Part shown: piece after piece, positions 26,398 to 35,647 of the stretch | Numbering within the stretch: position 1 is the stretch's first letter | How the letters are laid out: every line of letters starts with the position of its first letter | Origin: Mesorhizobium loti | Lineage (GTDB): Bacteria > Pseudomonadota > Alphaproteobacteria > Rhizobiales > Rhizobiaceae | DNA length: 64,000 bases | Direction of reading: 5' to 3' | Assembly (NCBI RefSeq): GCF_001510895.1 | Contig: NZ_LPWA01000142.1 | Location: forward strand, 124,001 to 188,000 | Notes under the pieces: model-generated | Databases searched by the model: none | Seen by the model: the letters and a program-made list of their open reading frames with translations, nothing else | What the model was told of the DNA's origin: nothing | Made by a program: the position numbers and the translations under genes

Positions 26398-26877
26398 ATG
26401 AATCAAGTCAAGAAAGCCGATCCTAACAACAGGACGGTCGCCGAAAACCGCAAGGCGCGCTTTTCCTACGAGGTACTCGACACGATCGAGACCGGCCTGA
26501 TGTTGACCGGCACCGAGGTCAAGTCGCTGCGCCAGGGCCAGGCCAACATCCAGGAGAGCTACGCCTCGGCCGAAGGCGGCGAGATCTGGCTGATCAATTC
26601 CTATCTGCCGGAATATCTGCAGGCCAACCGCTTCAACCATGAGCCGCGCCGGCGCCGCAAGCTGCTGGTCAGCAAGCGCGAGATGGCGAAGCTTGCACAA
26701 AGCGTCGAGCGTGAGGGTATGACGCTCGTGCCGCTGAAGATCTATTTCAACGATCGCGGTCGCGCCAAGCTGTTGCTCGCCATCGCACGCGGCAAGAAAT
26801 TGCACGACAAGCGCGAGACCGAAAAGCAGCGGGACTGGTCGCGCGAGAAGGGGCGGCTTCTCAAGGAGCGCGGCTAG
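26398..26877 (+). CDS. smpB: SsrA-binding protein SmpB
   Basis: 159 residues with all family landmarks: NRKARFSYEVLDTIETGLML, TGTEVKSLRQGQANIQ, EIWLINSYLPEY, and the basic C-terminal tail GKKLHDKRETEKQRDWSREK that enters the decoding site. It partners tmRNA in rescuing stalled ribosomes. The ssrA gene itself is not seen in the window. Its TAG stop lies inside the family A repeat. Confidence 0.97.
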   Translation: MNQVKKADPNNRTVAENRKARFSYEVLDTIETGLMLTGTEVKSLRQGQANIQESYASAEGGEIWLINSYLPEYLQANRFNHEPRRRRKLLVSKREMAKLAQSVEREGMTLVPLKIYFNDRGRAKLLLAIARGKKLHDKRETEKQRDWSREKGRLLKERG

Positions 26878-26930
26878 AGCAATTCCAGGAAAAGTGCGCA
26901 GCGGTTTTCGGTCCGGAATTGCGTGAAACA
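26875..26930. repeat. Short palindromic intergenic repeat, family A copy 2
   Basis: A near-identical copy of the element at 1390-1451, with the same GCAATTCC/GGAATTGC arms. It starts at the smpB stop codon, which it supplies or overlaps, and could act as the transcript-end hairpin. Confidence 0.75.
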
Positions 26931-26958
26931 AATCGTTGCCGGCGATATCGGGTAGGGC

Positions 26959-27720
26959 GTGCAGGGGAGCCAAGGCTTGAGGAACCTCTTGATTGTCCTG
27001 GTCCTGGTTCTCGTCTTTCTGGGGCTTGCCCTCTGGGCAGACAGCATCTTCCGGCCTCGCGCTTTCCCACCGGATCGCGCCGAATTTCCCATAAGAGGCG
27101 TCGACGTCTCGCACCATCAGGGCAAAATAGACTGGCAGCGTGTCGCGGCCGACGATGTCGCCTTCGCCATCATCAAGGCGACCGAAGGCGGCGACTACGT
27201 CGATGATACCTTTGCCGAGAATTTGCGCGAGGCCCGCGCGGCGGGCCTCGCCGTCGGTGCCTATCATTTCTTCACCTTCTGCCGCCCGGGCGCCGATCAG
27301 GCGAAGAACTTCATCTCCACCGTGCCGCCCGCCGAGCAGCTTCTGCCGCCCGTGGTCGATATCGAGTTCCATGGCAATTGTCCGCGACGCCCGTCGCCTG
27401 CCGAGCTGAGCGCGGAACTCCTGGCTTTTTTGGGCCCGGTCGAGGCGGCTTACGGCAAGCCGGCCATCATCTACATCACCGATGAGGCGGCGCCGATCTA
27501 TACCGCTCATATGGCGGTTCGCCAGCGCTGGCTGCGCTCGATTGCGCTGCCGCCGAAAGAAGACGACTGGGTCTATTGGCAATATCTCGACAAAGGTCGT
27601 GTCGACGGCATCGCCGGCGATGTCGACCTGAATGTCCTGAAAGGTGGCCCCGCAAGGCTCACGGAACTGTTTGCGCCGGCGCCTGAATCTAGCTTTTCAG
27701 AAACGCTGCGATCTCCTTGA
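26959..27720 (+). CDS. GH25 family muramidase (lysozyme)
   Basis: 253 residues from GTG 26959. An N-terminal membrane anchor or signal (NLLIVLVLVLVFLGLALWA, about 9-27) precedes a GH25 domain: GVDVSHHQGKIDWQRV, FAIIKATEGGDYVDDTF, AYHFFTFCRPGADQAKNF and PVVDIEFHGNC, carrying the acidic catalytic residues. It should hydrolyse the MurNAc-GlcNAc linkage on the outer side of the inner membrane. Its 3' end overlaps the convergent glycosylase gene by 32 bp. The start could also be a downstream TTG. Confidence 0.9.
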   Translation: MQGSQGLRNLLIVLVLVLVFLGLALWADSIFRPRAFPPDRAEFPIRGVDVSHHQGKIDWQRVAADDVAFAIIKATEGGDYVDDTFAENLREARAAGLAVGAYHFFTFCRPGADQAKNFISTVPPAEQLLPPVVDIEFHGNCPRRPSPAELSAELLAFLGPVEAAYGKPAIIYITDEAAPIYTAHMAVRQRWLRSIALPPKEDDWVYWQYLDKGRVDGIAGDVDLNVLKGGPARLTELFAPAPESSFSETLRSP

Positions 27721-28360
27721 AGACGTTGACGAACATCTCTTCCGTCAGCACGCCGGTATTGGTGTTGTAGCGCGAGCAGTGATAGCTGGAAAACAGCGTG
27801 ATGCCCCCGGCCTCCTGCCGCCCGCCATGGCGGAACGGAAGGGCGGCGACGCGTCCGCCCAGCGCCCGCACCGTTGACTGGTGCGCGATCGAGCCCAGGG
27901 TCAGGATGGCGCGCAGATTGGCAAAGCGTGCGATGGTCGGCTTGAGAAAGGTGCGGCAGGTGGCGATCTCGGCGCCGACCGGTTTGTTCTCCGGCGGCAC
28001 GCAGCGCACCGCATTGGTGATCGCGGTGCCGACAAGTTCCAAACCGTCGTCCGGCCGCGCCTTGAATTCCCCCCGCGCCAAGCCTTGCCCGATCAGCGTG
28101 CCGTAGAGCAGGTCGCCGGCGTAGTCGCCGGTAAAGGGACGCCCCGTCCGGTTGGCGCCGCGCAGGCCGGGCGCCAGCCCGACGATGAGAAGCTTGACCG
28201 AAACCTCGCCCTCGGGCGGCAGGAAGGTCGGCACCGGCGCGTTGAACCAGCCCGGCTCGCGCTCACGCCAGGCGGCGATGAAGTCGTGCAGCCGCGGGCA
28301 GAGCGGGCAGTCGCGATCGGGTTCGGGAGAGGACGCGGCGCTCAAGGCCGCCGCCCTCAA
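27689..28360 (-). CDS. Uracil-DNA glycosylase family protein (type 4/5-like)
   Basis: 223 residues. Motif 1 is GLAPGLRGANRTGRPFTGD, with an AITNAVRCVPPENKP segment, LTLGSIAHQSTVRALGG, and the C-terminal HCSRYNTNTG motif 2. Cys residues near the N-terminus (DCPLCPRL) and later (VRC, TC) could ligate an Fe-S cluster, as in thermostable UDGs. It removes uracil or other deaminated bases from DNA. The start is TTG at 28360, overlapping the upstream stop (TTGA) with GAGGA 7 nt before it, so it is translationally coupled to the NYN gene. Confidence 0.88.
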   Translation of the reverse strand: MRAAALSAASSPEPDRDCPLCPRLHDFIAAWREREPGWFNAPVPTFLPPEGEVSVKLLIVGLAPGLRGANRTGRPFTGDYAGDLLYGTLIGQGLARGEFKARPDDGLELVGTAITNAVRCVPPENKPVGAEIATCRTFLKPTIARFANLRAILTLGSIAHQSTVRALGGRVAALPFRHGGRQEAGGITLFSSYHCSRYNTNTGVLTEEMFVNVFKEIAAFLKS

Positions 28361-28938
28361 TAGTCGTCCTCGTCGACTTCAGCCGGTTCCGGCCGGCGGA
28401 CCGGCCGCTCCGACGGATCGCGGCCGACTTCATTCTTCAGCGTCATGAGATCGATGAAGTGGTCGGCCTGGCGCCGCAGGTCGTCGGAGATCATCGGTGG
28501 CTGCGAGGCCATGGTCGAGATGATCGACACCTTGCGGCCGCGCCGCTGCAGCGCTTCGACCAGCGTGCGGAAATCGCCGTCGCCGGAGAAGATCACATAG
28601 TGGTCGACGACGTCGGCGAGCTCCAGCGCATCGACGGTGAGCTCGATGTCCATGTTGCCCTTGATCTTGCGCCGGCCGGTCGAGTCGGTGAACTCCTTGG
28701 CCGGCTTCGTCACCACCTTGAAGCCGTTGTAGTCCAGCCAGTCGATCAGCGGCCGGATCGAGGAATATTCCTGATCCTCGACCAGCGCGGTGTAGTAATA
28801 GGCCCGCAGCAGATAGCCGCGCTTCTGGAAGCTCGACAGAAGCTTGCGGTAGTCTATGTCGAAACCCAGCGCCCGCGAGGTGGCGTAGAGATTGGCGCCG
28901 TCGATGAAAAGAGCGATCTTTTCACGGGGATCGAACAT
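28357..28938 (-). CDS. NYN-domain (LabA-like PIN) protein
   Basis: 193 residues. A PIN-like NYN fold has the acidic metal ligands in ALFIDGANLYATSRALG, KGNMDIELTVDALELAD and VIFSGDGDFRTLVEALQRRG, followed by an acidic C-terminal tail. NYN proteins are predicted ribonucleases in RNA turnover. It sits head-to-tail with the uracil-DNA glycosylase with a 4-bp overlap. Confidence 0.9.
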   Translation of the reverse strand: MFDPREKIALFIDGANLYATSRALGFDIDYRKLLSSFQKRGYLLRAYYYTALVEDQEYSSIRPLIDWLDYNGFKVVTKPAKEFTDSTGRRKIKGNMDIELTVDALELADVVDHYVIFSGDGDFRTLVEALQRRGRKVSIISTMASQPPMISDDLRRQADHFIDLMTLKNEVGRDPSERPVRRPEPAEVDEDDY

Positions 28939-29238
28939 TGAAAAACATCCCTTTTCGAAAATTGCTGTCGTCTAAATCGCGCGACGGGCAGGCCCGATAA
29001 TGGTCCCTCTTTGCCGTCCCATTCGAGATAACGCCAGATTTGTGGATATCCAAGGGCGCGGACGCGCATTGCAAGCAATTGTGATCGGCATTACCTGAAT
29101 GGCAGATAACATCCGGTTATTGAGCCGGGCAAAGGCGTACGCTTCGGCCGCTGCCGCCATAAAGCTTGTATTTAGGCGGCGTCCGGGTTATGGAGCCCAC
29201 CAGTTTTCCATCAAATCCACGCATGAAAGGGGCAATCC
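28939..29238. other. Divergent promoter region, NYN gene and rpoZ
   Basis: 300 bp with no gene seen. It should hold promoters for the leftward NYN/glycosylase pair and the rightward rpoZ. No clear operator or RNA structure was recognised. Confidence 0.45.
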
Positions 29239-29640
29239 ATGGCCCGCGTAACCGTTGAAGATTGCATCGACAAGGTCGACAACCGTTTCGAGCTCGTGCT
29301 GCTTGCCGGCCACCGTGCCCGCCAGATCAGCCAGGGCGCGCAGATCACAGTTCCTCGCGACAATGACAAGAACCCGGTCATTGCGCTGCGCGAGATCGCC
29401 GAGGAGACGCTGTCGCCCGACGACCTCAAGGAAGACCTGATCCATTCGCTGCAGAAGCATGTCGAGGTCGACGAACCGGAGGCCGATGGTGAGGCGATTG
29501 CCGACCAGACCGGCGCCGCCACCGCCGCTGCCGACACTGACGACGCCGAAGAAAACATCGCCTTCGACCGGATGAGCGAGGAAGACCTGCTCGCCGGCAT
29601 CGAGGGTCTGGTACCGCCGGAAAAGAGCGACGACTACTAA
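29239..29640 (+). CDS. rpoZ: RNA polymerase omega subunit
   Basis: 133 residues: MARVTVEDCIDKVDNRFELV, VLLAGHRARQISQGA, NPVIALREIAEETLSPDDLK and an acidic C-terminal extension usual in Rhizobiales. It stabilises the beta-prime subunit and mediates part of the ppGpp response. It stands directly before rsh, the standard order. AAGGGG lies before the ATG. Confidence 0.97.
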   Translation: MARVTVEDCIDKVDNRFELVLLAGHRARQISQGAQITVPRDNDKNPVIALREIAEETLSPDDLKEDLIHSLQKHVEVDEPEADGEAIADQTGAATAAADTDDAEENIAFDRMSEEDLLAGIEGLVPPEKSDDY

Positions 29641-29810
29641 GAGCTTTGATAATTCCGCTCAGCCGATAGTTGAGCGGATTCTGAAAAGCTCCAGAGGTTG
29701 CCTGGATCAAGCATCCGGCACTTCCGTCTCGTCAGTTTCGTGGCTATCTATGGGATGCGTCGCACGCCAGTGCGGCGCATCAATCATTTCAGCACCGCGA
29801 GATTCCGCCC

Positions 29811-32038
29811 ATGATGCGTCAGTATGAGCTTGTCGAGCGCGTGCAGCGCTACAAGCCTGACGTCAACGAGGCGCTGCTCAACAAGGCCTATGTCTACGCC
29901 ATGCAGAAGCATGGCCATCAGAAGCGCGCCTCGGGCGATCCCTATTTCTCGCATCCGCTGGAAGTCGCCGCCATCCTCACCGAAATGCATATGGACGAGG
30001 CGACGATCGCCGTCGCCCTGCTGCACGATACGATCGAGGACACGACTGCGACCCGGGCCGAGATCGACGAGCTGTTCGGTCCTGAAATGGGCAAGCTGGT
30101 CGAGGGCCTGACCAAGCTGAAGAAGCTCGATCTGGTCTCCAAGAAGGCCGAGCAAGCCGAGAACCTGCGTAAGTTGCTGCTGGCGATCTCCGAGGACATT
30201 CGCGTTCTTTTGGTCAAGCTCGCCGACCGCCTGCACAACATGCGCACGCTCGACCATATGCCGGAATCCAAGCGCCTGCGCATCGCCGAGGAGACGATGG
30301 ACATCTATGCGCCGCTCGCCGGGCGCATGGGCATGCAAGGCATGCGCGAGGAGCTGGAAGAGATCGCCTTCCGCTACATCAATCCGGAAGCCTATCGCGC
30401 GGTCACCGCGCGGCTGTCCGAGATTTTCGAGCGCAACAAGGGCGTGCTGGACGAGATCGAGAAGGCGCTGTCGGGCCTGTTCGAAAAGCATGCCATCAAA
30501 GCCAGCGTCAAAAGCCGGCAGAAGAAGCCGTGGTCGGTGTTCCGCAAGATGGAGGCCAAGGCGCTTTCCTTCGAGCAGCTTTCCGACATCTTCGGTTTCC
30601 GCGTCGTCGTCGATACGGTCGAGGATTGCTATCGCGCGCTCGGCGCCATCCACACCACCTGGTCGATGGTGCCCGGCCGCTTCAAGGATTACATCTCGAC
30701 GCCGAAGCAGAACGACTACCGCTCGATCCACACCACCATTGTCGGTCCATCGCGCCAGCGCGTCGAATTGCAGATCCGCACCCGCGAGATGAACAAGATC
30801 GCCGAATACGGCGTCGCCGCGCATTCGATCTACAAGGACACCGGCGGCAAGGCGAATGGCGCCGCGCACGCGATCTCCAAGGAGACCAACGCCTACGCCT
30901 GGCTGCGCCGCACCATCGAGCAGCTGGCCGAAGGCGATAACCCAGAGGATTTCCTCGAAAACACCAAGCTGGAACTGTTCCAGGACCAGGTGTTCTGCTT
31001 CACGCCCAAGGGCATGCTGATCGCCCTGCCGCGTGGCGCCACCCCCATCGACTTCGCCTATGCCGTCCACACCGATGTCGGCGACACCTGCGTCGGCGCC
31101 AAGGTCAACGGCCGCATCATGCCGCTGATGACGGAGTTGAAGAACGGCGACGAGGTCGAGATCATCCGCTCCAAGGCGCAGGTGCCGCCCGCCGCCTGGG
31201 AATCGGTCGTCGTCACCGGCAAGGCGCGCGCAGCCATTCGCCGCGCCACCAAGAACGCCATCCGCAAGCAATATTCTGGGCTCGGCGCCCGCATCCTCGA
31301 ACGTGCCTTCGAGCGCGCCGGCAAGAGCTTCGCCAAGGAGAATCTGAAGCCGGTGCTGCACCGCCTGGCGCGCAAGGACATCGAGGATGTGCTGGCCTCC
31401 GTTGGGCGCGGCGAGCTTGCGTCCACCGACGTCATGAAAGCGGTCTTCCCCGACTATAAGGACGAGCGCGTCACCGTCGTGGCACCCAAGCAACGCGAGG
31501 AGGGCTGGTCGAAGATACGCAATGCCGCCGGCATGCTGTTCCAGATGCCGGGCCGCGCCGCGCGCAAGGACAAGGACCAACAGCGCGATGGCGCTGTGCC
31601 GATCCGAGGCGTGCGCGGCGACCTGCCGGTGCGCTTCGCGCCGGAAGGAGCGGTGCCCGGCGACCGCATCGTCGGCATCATCCAGCCGGGAACCGGCATC
31701 ACCATCTATCCGATCCAGTCTCCGGCCCTGCAGGCCTTCGACGACCAGCCGGAGCGCTGGATGACGTGCGCTGGGACATCGACGAGCGCACCAAGGAGCG
31801 CTTCCCCGCGCGCATTTCGGTCACCGCCATCAATGCGCCGGGATCGCTTGCCGACATCGCGCAGGTCGTCGCGTCCAACGACGCCAACATCCACACGCTG
31901 TCGATGGTGCGCACCGCGCCCGATTTCACCGAGATGCTGATCGACCTCGAAGTCTGGGACCTGAAGCATCTCAACCGGCTGCTGTCGCAGCTGAAGGACA
32001 ATTCGAGCGTCAGCGATGCGCGGCGCGTGAACGGTTGA
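29811..32038 (+). CDS. rsh: Bifunctional (p)ppGpp synthetase/hydrolase, frameshifted as sequenced
   Basis: The HD hydrolase domain has HPLEVAAILTEMHMDEATIA and ALLHDTIEDT. The synthetase has NDYRSIHTTIVGPSRQRVEL, and the TGS domain VFCFTPKGMLIALPRGATPI. At about 31763 one G is missing (ATGACG for ATGGACG). The other frame continues VRWDIDERTKERFPARISVT and the ACT domain to the stop at 32038. Restored length is 742 aa, typical of alphaproteobacterial Rsh. It makes and degrades the stringent-response alarmone. Read literally, the product would lose its regulatory ACT domain and gain a 46-residue junk tail. Confidence 0.92.
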
Positions 32039-32039
32039 C

Positions 32040-32082
32040 CATGATCCCGCAAAGTGGGAACCGGTTTGTGGACAAGATCATG
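32040..32082. repeat. Intergenic palindromic repeat, family B
   Basis: A palindrome with CATGATC/GATCATG ends and an internal CCGGTTT arm, lying in the 73-bp rsh-pyrE gap two bases after the rsh stop. Confidence 0.75.
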
Positions 32083-32111
32083 ATCGAAGGAACGACCGGG
32101 GGAAGGCTAAG

Positions 32112-32689
32112 ATGAATACCGACGAAGTGCTGGGCATATTCCGCGAGGCCGGCGCGGTTCTCGAAGGCCATTTCATTCTGACCTCTGGCCTGCGCAGCCC
32201 GATCTTCCTGCAGAAGGCGCGCGCTTCATGCATGCCGACAAGACCGAGCGCCTGTGCAAGGCGCTGGCCGAGAAGATCCGAAAAGGTGTGCCAGGCACGA
32301 TCGACTACGTCGTCGGCCCGGCGATCGGCGGCCTGATCCCGGCCTATGAAACCTCGCGCCATCTCGGCGTCCCGGCGATCTGGGTCGAGCGGGAAGGGGG
32401 CGAGTTCAGGCTCCGCCGCTTCGAGATCGCCAAAGGATCACGCGTCGTCATCGTCGAGGACATCGTCACAACAGGTCTGTCGATCCGCGAGACCATCGAG
32501 TGCCTGCGCGAGCTTGGCGCCGAAGTGGTCGCCGCCGCCTGCATTATCGACCGCTCGGCTGGCAAGACCGATGTCGGCGTGCCGCTGATCGCGCTCGCCG
32601 AATATGAGGTGCCGGCCTATCCGCCCGACCGCCTGCCGCCGGAACTTGCCGCCATACCGGCCGTCAAGCCCGGCAGCCGGAATATCTGA
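32112..32689 (+). CDS. pyrE: Orotate phosphoribosyltransferase, frameshifted as sequenced
   Basis: It begins MNTDEVLGIFREAGAVLEGH. At about 32222-32224, after LQKAR, one base is missing. The next frame continues FMHADKTERLCKALAEKIRK, then VVGPAIGGLIPAYETSR and the PRPP loop VVIVEDIVTTGLSIRET. Restored length is 192 aa, matching the family. It converts orotate and PRPP to OMP in pyrimidine synthesis. The next gene starts 13 bp downstream. Confidence 0.92.
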
Positions 32690-32702
32690 GGGTTCGAAAG
32701 AC

Positions 32703-33083
32703 ATGATCGCCGGCATCGATCATTTTGTGCTGACGGTCCGCTCGGTCGAGGCGACCTGCGATTTTTACAAGCGCGTCCTGGGCTTGCGTCGGCTGGACGA
32801 GCCCAACAGGCCAACCGCGCTTCTGTTCGGGTCGCAGAAAATCAATCTGCACGAGGTCGGCCGCACCTTCGAGCCCAAGGCCAAGACGCCGACGCCGGGC
32901 TCTGGCGATTTCTGCCTCGTTTCGGCGGTGCCTCTTGCCGATATCCGCGCCAGCCTCGTGGCCAACGGCGTGACGATCGAAGTCGGTCCTGTCGAGCGCA
33001 CCGGCGCGCGCGGCAGGATGATGTCGGTCTATTTCCGCGATCCCGACGACAATCTGGTCGAGGTCAGCGAGTATCCGGCATGA
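32703..33083 (+). CDS. VOC (glyoxalase/bleomycin-resistance) family protein
   Basis: 126 residues from ATG 32703. A two-module VOC fold: MIAGIDHFVLTVRSVEATCD, FYKRVLGLRR, INLHEVGRTFEPKA and the C-terminal SVYFRDPDDNLVEVSEYP with metal-ligand Glu. A metal-dependent lyase, dioxygenase or binding role is possible, and the substrate is unknown. It is tightly linked to pyrE and probably co-transcribed. Confidence 0.87.
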   Translation: MIAGIDHFVLTVRSVEATCDFYKRVLGLRRLDEPNRPTALLFGSQKINLHEVGRTFEPKAKTPTPGSGDFCLVSAVPLADIRASLVANGVTIEVGPVERTGARGRMMSVYFRDPDDNLVEVSEYPA

Positions 33084-33092
33084 CAGTCGCGA

Positions 33093-33608
33093 CTATCTGA
33101 AGTCCAGTCGCATGGCACATCGCTGCTCGGGCGGCATGCCGTGTTCGGCCTCCCCGCTGAGCAGGCTTGCCAGCCGCTCGTCGATCTCGGCGCCCTCCAG
33201 GATGCGAAATCCGAACTTGCGGTAGAAGGGCGCATTCCAGACGACGTCTCGAAACGTGGTCAGCGTCACCGCGGCGAGACCTCGCCGCCTGGCGTCCCCG
33301 ATCGCCTGGTCAAGCAAGGCGCGGCCGATGCCTGAGCCTTGCCGGTCGAGACGTACGTCGAGCTCCCAGATGTGCAGCGCATCGCCTTCGATCCCTGCGC
33401 TCAGGAAGCCGACCGGCCGGTCCAGGTCGTCGGCGGCAACCCAGCATGCGCCTTCGGCGATAAGCGCGCGATGGCGGCCCACGCTCACATTGTCTCCGTC
33501 GGCGAGCCACGCGAGGTCCGGGATGGTGCGAAACGCCAGCCCGGCGGATTGCTCGATGTCCGGCAATGCCTCGGCGTCGTCGATCCGCGCCGGTCGAATG
33601 GTGATCAT
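33093..33608 (-). CDS. GNAT-family N-acetyltransferase
   Basis: 171 residues with the acetyl-CoA loop DVRLDRQGSGIGRALLDQAI and the C-terminal NAPFYRKFGFRILEG. MITIRPARIDDAEALPDIE is a standard GNAT start. The acceptor is unknown. It converges on the VOC gene with a 9-bp gap. Confidence 0.88.
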   Translation of the reverse strand: MITIRPARIDDAEALPDIEQSAGLAFRTIPDLAWLADGDNVSVGRHRALIAEGACWVAADDLDRPVGFLSAGIEGDALHIWELDVRLDRQGSGIGRALLDQAIGDARRRGLAAVTLTTFRDVVWNAPFYRKFGFRILEGAEIDERLASLLSGEAEHGMPPEQRCAMRLDFR

Positions 33609-33818
33609 CGGCTTTGCACCGGGTTCTTTTCCTCAGTTTCGCCGGAATGCTGCTCTTGTTACACCTGCGGCAGACCATCGCGGCGACGTTTCGTTGTTCC
33701 GTGGCCTGGCAGTCGCTATATCAAAGTTTTGTTGCCTTCCTGCGCCCTCGAAGCGCAAGATATGTCGGCGCGACCCGGGTGGCAGGGGAGCGTGTGTTGG
33801 ACCAGGAACTGAAACAGA

Positions 33819-34403
33819 GTGCTTTTTCGACGCCGAGAGCCTGATGGCCTCCTGGAGCGGGTGCGTACTTACCTCTGGCCGCGCCGCTCGTTCTCGCGCT
33901 CTGTGCAGTATTTCTCCAAGCGCATCCTTCGGCTGAAGGCCACTCCCCATTCCGTCGCCGCGGGTGTCGCGGCGGGCGTTTTCGCCTCCTTCTTCCCGCT
34001 CGGGTTCCACTTCATCATCGCCGCCGTGCTCTGCTGGGTGATCGCCGGAAATCTGGTAGCGGCGGCTCTCGGCGCGGTGTTCTTCGGCAATCCGCTCACC
34101 TTCCCGCTGCTGTGGGGCGCGTCCTGGGAAACCGGCAAGCTCATCCTGCATGAACACCTGCCCAAGCATGGGCCGCCCGAGCATATGGGCGAAATGATGC
34201 ACACACTTTCCTTCGCCAAGCTTTGGCACCCGATCCTGGAGCCGATGTTGATCGGTGCAGTGCCGCTCGGACTGGTCTTTGGGCTTGTGTTCTATGGTGT
34301 CACCCGCTGGGGCATGACCGTTTTCCGCGAGCAGCGGCAGCGGCGCATGGCCGAGCGGGCCAAAAAAGCCAGGCAAGGCGGACGGGAAGTGCCCGCGGAA
34401 TGA
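33819..34403 (+). CDS. DUF2062 membrane protein
   Basis: 194 residues from GTG 33819. The basic N-terminus (LFRRREPDGLLERVRTYLWP) and hydrophobic segments around 50-85 and 150-170 fit the DUF2062 family (HSVAAGVAAGVFASFFPLGF, then GAVFFGNPLTFPLLWGASWE). An inner-membrane protein of unknown function, habitually next to acpS/lepB in rhizobia. It overlaps acpS by ATGA, so translation is coupled. Confidence 0.87.
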   Translation: MLFRRREPDGLLERVRTYLWPRRSFSRSVQYFSKRILRLKATPHSVAAGVAAGVFASFFPLGFHFIIAAVLCWVIAGNLVAAALGAVFFGNPLTFPLLWGASWETGKLILHEHLPKHGPPEHMGEMMHTLSFAKLWHPILEPMLIGAVPLGLVFGLVFYGVTRWGMTVFREQRQRRMAERAKKARQGGREVPAE

Positions 34404-34813
34404 TCATCGGCATCGGCAGCGACCTGATCGACATCAGACGTATCGAGAAGTCGCTGGAGCGGCACGGCCGGCGCTTCATCCAGCGCATCTACACCGAGGT
34501 CGAGCAGGCAAAATCGGAAAAGCGCGCGGCCCGTGCCGCCTCCTACGCCAAGCGCTTCGCCGCCAAGGAGGCCTGCGCCAAGGCGTTGGGCACCGGCATG
34601 GCCGAGGGCGTGTTCTGGCGCGACATGGGCGTGGTCAACCTGCCCAGTGGCGCGCCGACCATGGCGCTGACCGGCGGTGCCGCCGCCAGGCTGGAGAAAA
34701 TCCTGCCCAAGGGCCACCGTGCGCTGATCCACCTCACCATCACCGACGATTTTCCGCTTGCTCAAGCCTTTGTGATCATCGAGGCAGTGCCCGCCGAACA
34801 AGCGCCACATTGA
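34400..34813 (+). CDS. acpS: Holo-[acyl-carrier-protein] synthase
   Basis: 137 residues: MIIGIGSDLIDIRRIEKSLE with the Mg-binding Asp, and YAKRFAAKEACAKALGTGM with Glu/Lys of the active site. It transfers 4'-phosphopantetheine from CoA to ACP. The start is fixed by the ATGA overlap with the DUF2062 stop. It lies 80 bp before lepB. Confidence 0.96.
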   Translation: MIIGIGSDLIDIRRIEKSLERHGRRFIQRIYTEVEQAKSEKRAARAASYAKRFAAKEACAKALGTGMAEGVFWRDMGVVNLPSGAPTMALTGGAAARLEKILPKGHRALIHLTITDDFPLAQAFVIIEAVPAEQAPH

Positions 34814-34893
34814 TTCCATCTGACCACGGGCGGCATGACGTTGCCCAGCGCGCGCCGAGACTCTATACCAACCAACGCACAATCGAGGACGAC

Positions 34894-35643
34894 ATGAGCG
34901 TGGCTGAAAAATCGCAGAAGAAATCCGGCGGGCTTGGTGAAACCTTCTCCGTCATCATCCAGGCTCTGCTGCTCGCGCTCGTGATCCGCACGCTGCTGTT
35001 CCAACCCTTCTCCATTCCGTCCGGCTCGATGCGGCCGACGCTGCTCGAGGGCGACTATCTCTTCGTCACCAAATGGGCCTACGGCTATTCGCGCTACTCG
35101 CTGCCCTTCGGCCCCAACATTTTCTCCGGCCGCATCTGGGGCTCGGAGCCCAAGCGCGGTGACGTGGTGGTGTTCAAGTTCCCGCCGGATCCGTCCGTCG
35201 ACTACATCAAGCGCGTCGTCGGCCTGCCCGGCGACAAGATTCAGGTCAAGGACGGACAGCTCTTCATCAACGGCGCCGCCGTGCCGCGTGAAAAGGTCGG
35301 CCAGATCGACAATCCCGATATCACCGAGGTCGACCGTCCCGTCGACGTCTATCGCGAGACGCTGCCCAATGGCGTCACCTATGACACGCTCGACCTGACG
35401 CCCAATTCGATCGGCGACAACACCCGGGAGTTCGACGTGCCGCCCGACCACTATTTCATGATGGGCGACAACCGCGACAATTCCTCCGACAGCCGCTTCA
35501 CCGTCGGTTTCGTGCCGGCCGAGAACCTTGTCGGCCGTGCCAACGTCATCTTCTTCTCGATCGCCGATGGCGCCAGCCCGTTGGAAGTCTGGAAGTGGCC
35601 GTCGCTGATGCGCGTCGGACGCCTGTTCCATTTCGTCCATTAA
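34894..35643 (+). CDS. lepB: Signal peptidase I
   Basis: 249 residues. An N-terminal membrane anchor (VIIQALLLALVIRTLLF, about 20-36) precedes the catalytic Ser in SIPSGSMRPTLLEGD (about 45), Lys in YIKRVVGLPGDKI (about 106) and the box MMGDNRDNSSDSR. It cleaves signal peptides of exported proteins on the periplasmic face. GAGG lies before ATG 34894. The frame is open further upstream but that part is unrelated sequence. Confidence 0.96.
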   Translation: MSVAEKSQKKSGGLGETFSVIIQALLLALVIRTLLFQPFSIPSGSMRPTLLEGDYLFVTKWAYGYSRYSLPFGPNIFSGRIWGSEPKRGDVVVFKFPPDPSVDYIKRVVGLPGDKIQVKDGQLFINGAAVPREKVGQIDNPDITEVDRPVDVYRETLPNGVTYDTLDLTPNSIGDNTREFDVPPDHYFMMGDNRDNSSDSRFTVGFVPAENLVGRANVIFFSIADGASPLEVWKWPSLMRVGRLFHFVH

Positions 35644-35647
35644 AGCG

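Noticed and set aside
29784..31580. 598-codon minus-strand frame
   Set aside because: Antisense to rsh, whose domains are unmistakable; no recognisable domain.
33819..34403. Frameshift suspected in the DUF2062 gene because the frame begins at GTG
   Set aside because: The frame is continuous with the family from its basic N-terminus to the ATGA overlap with acpS; GTG is an adequate start.
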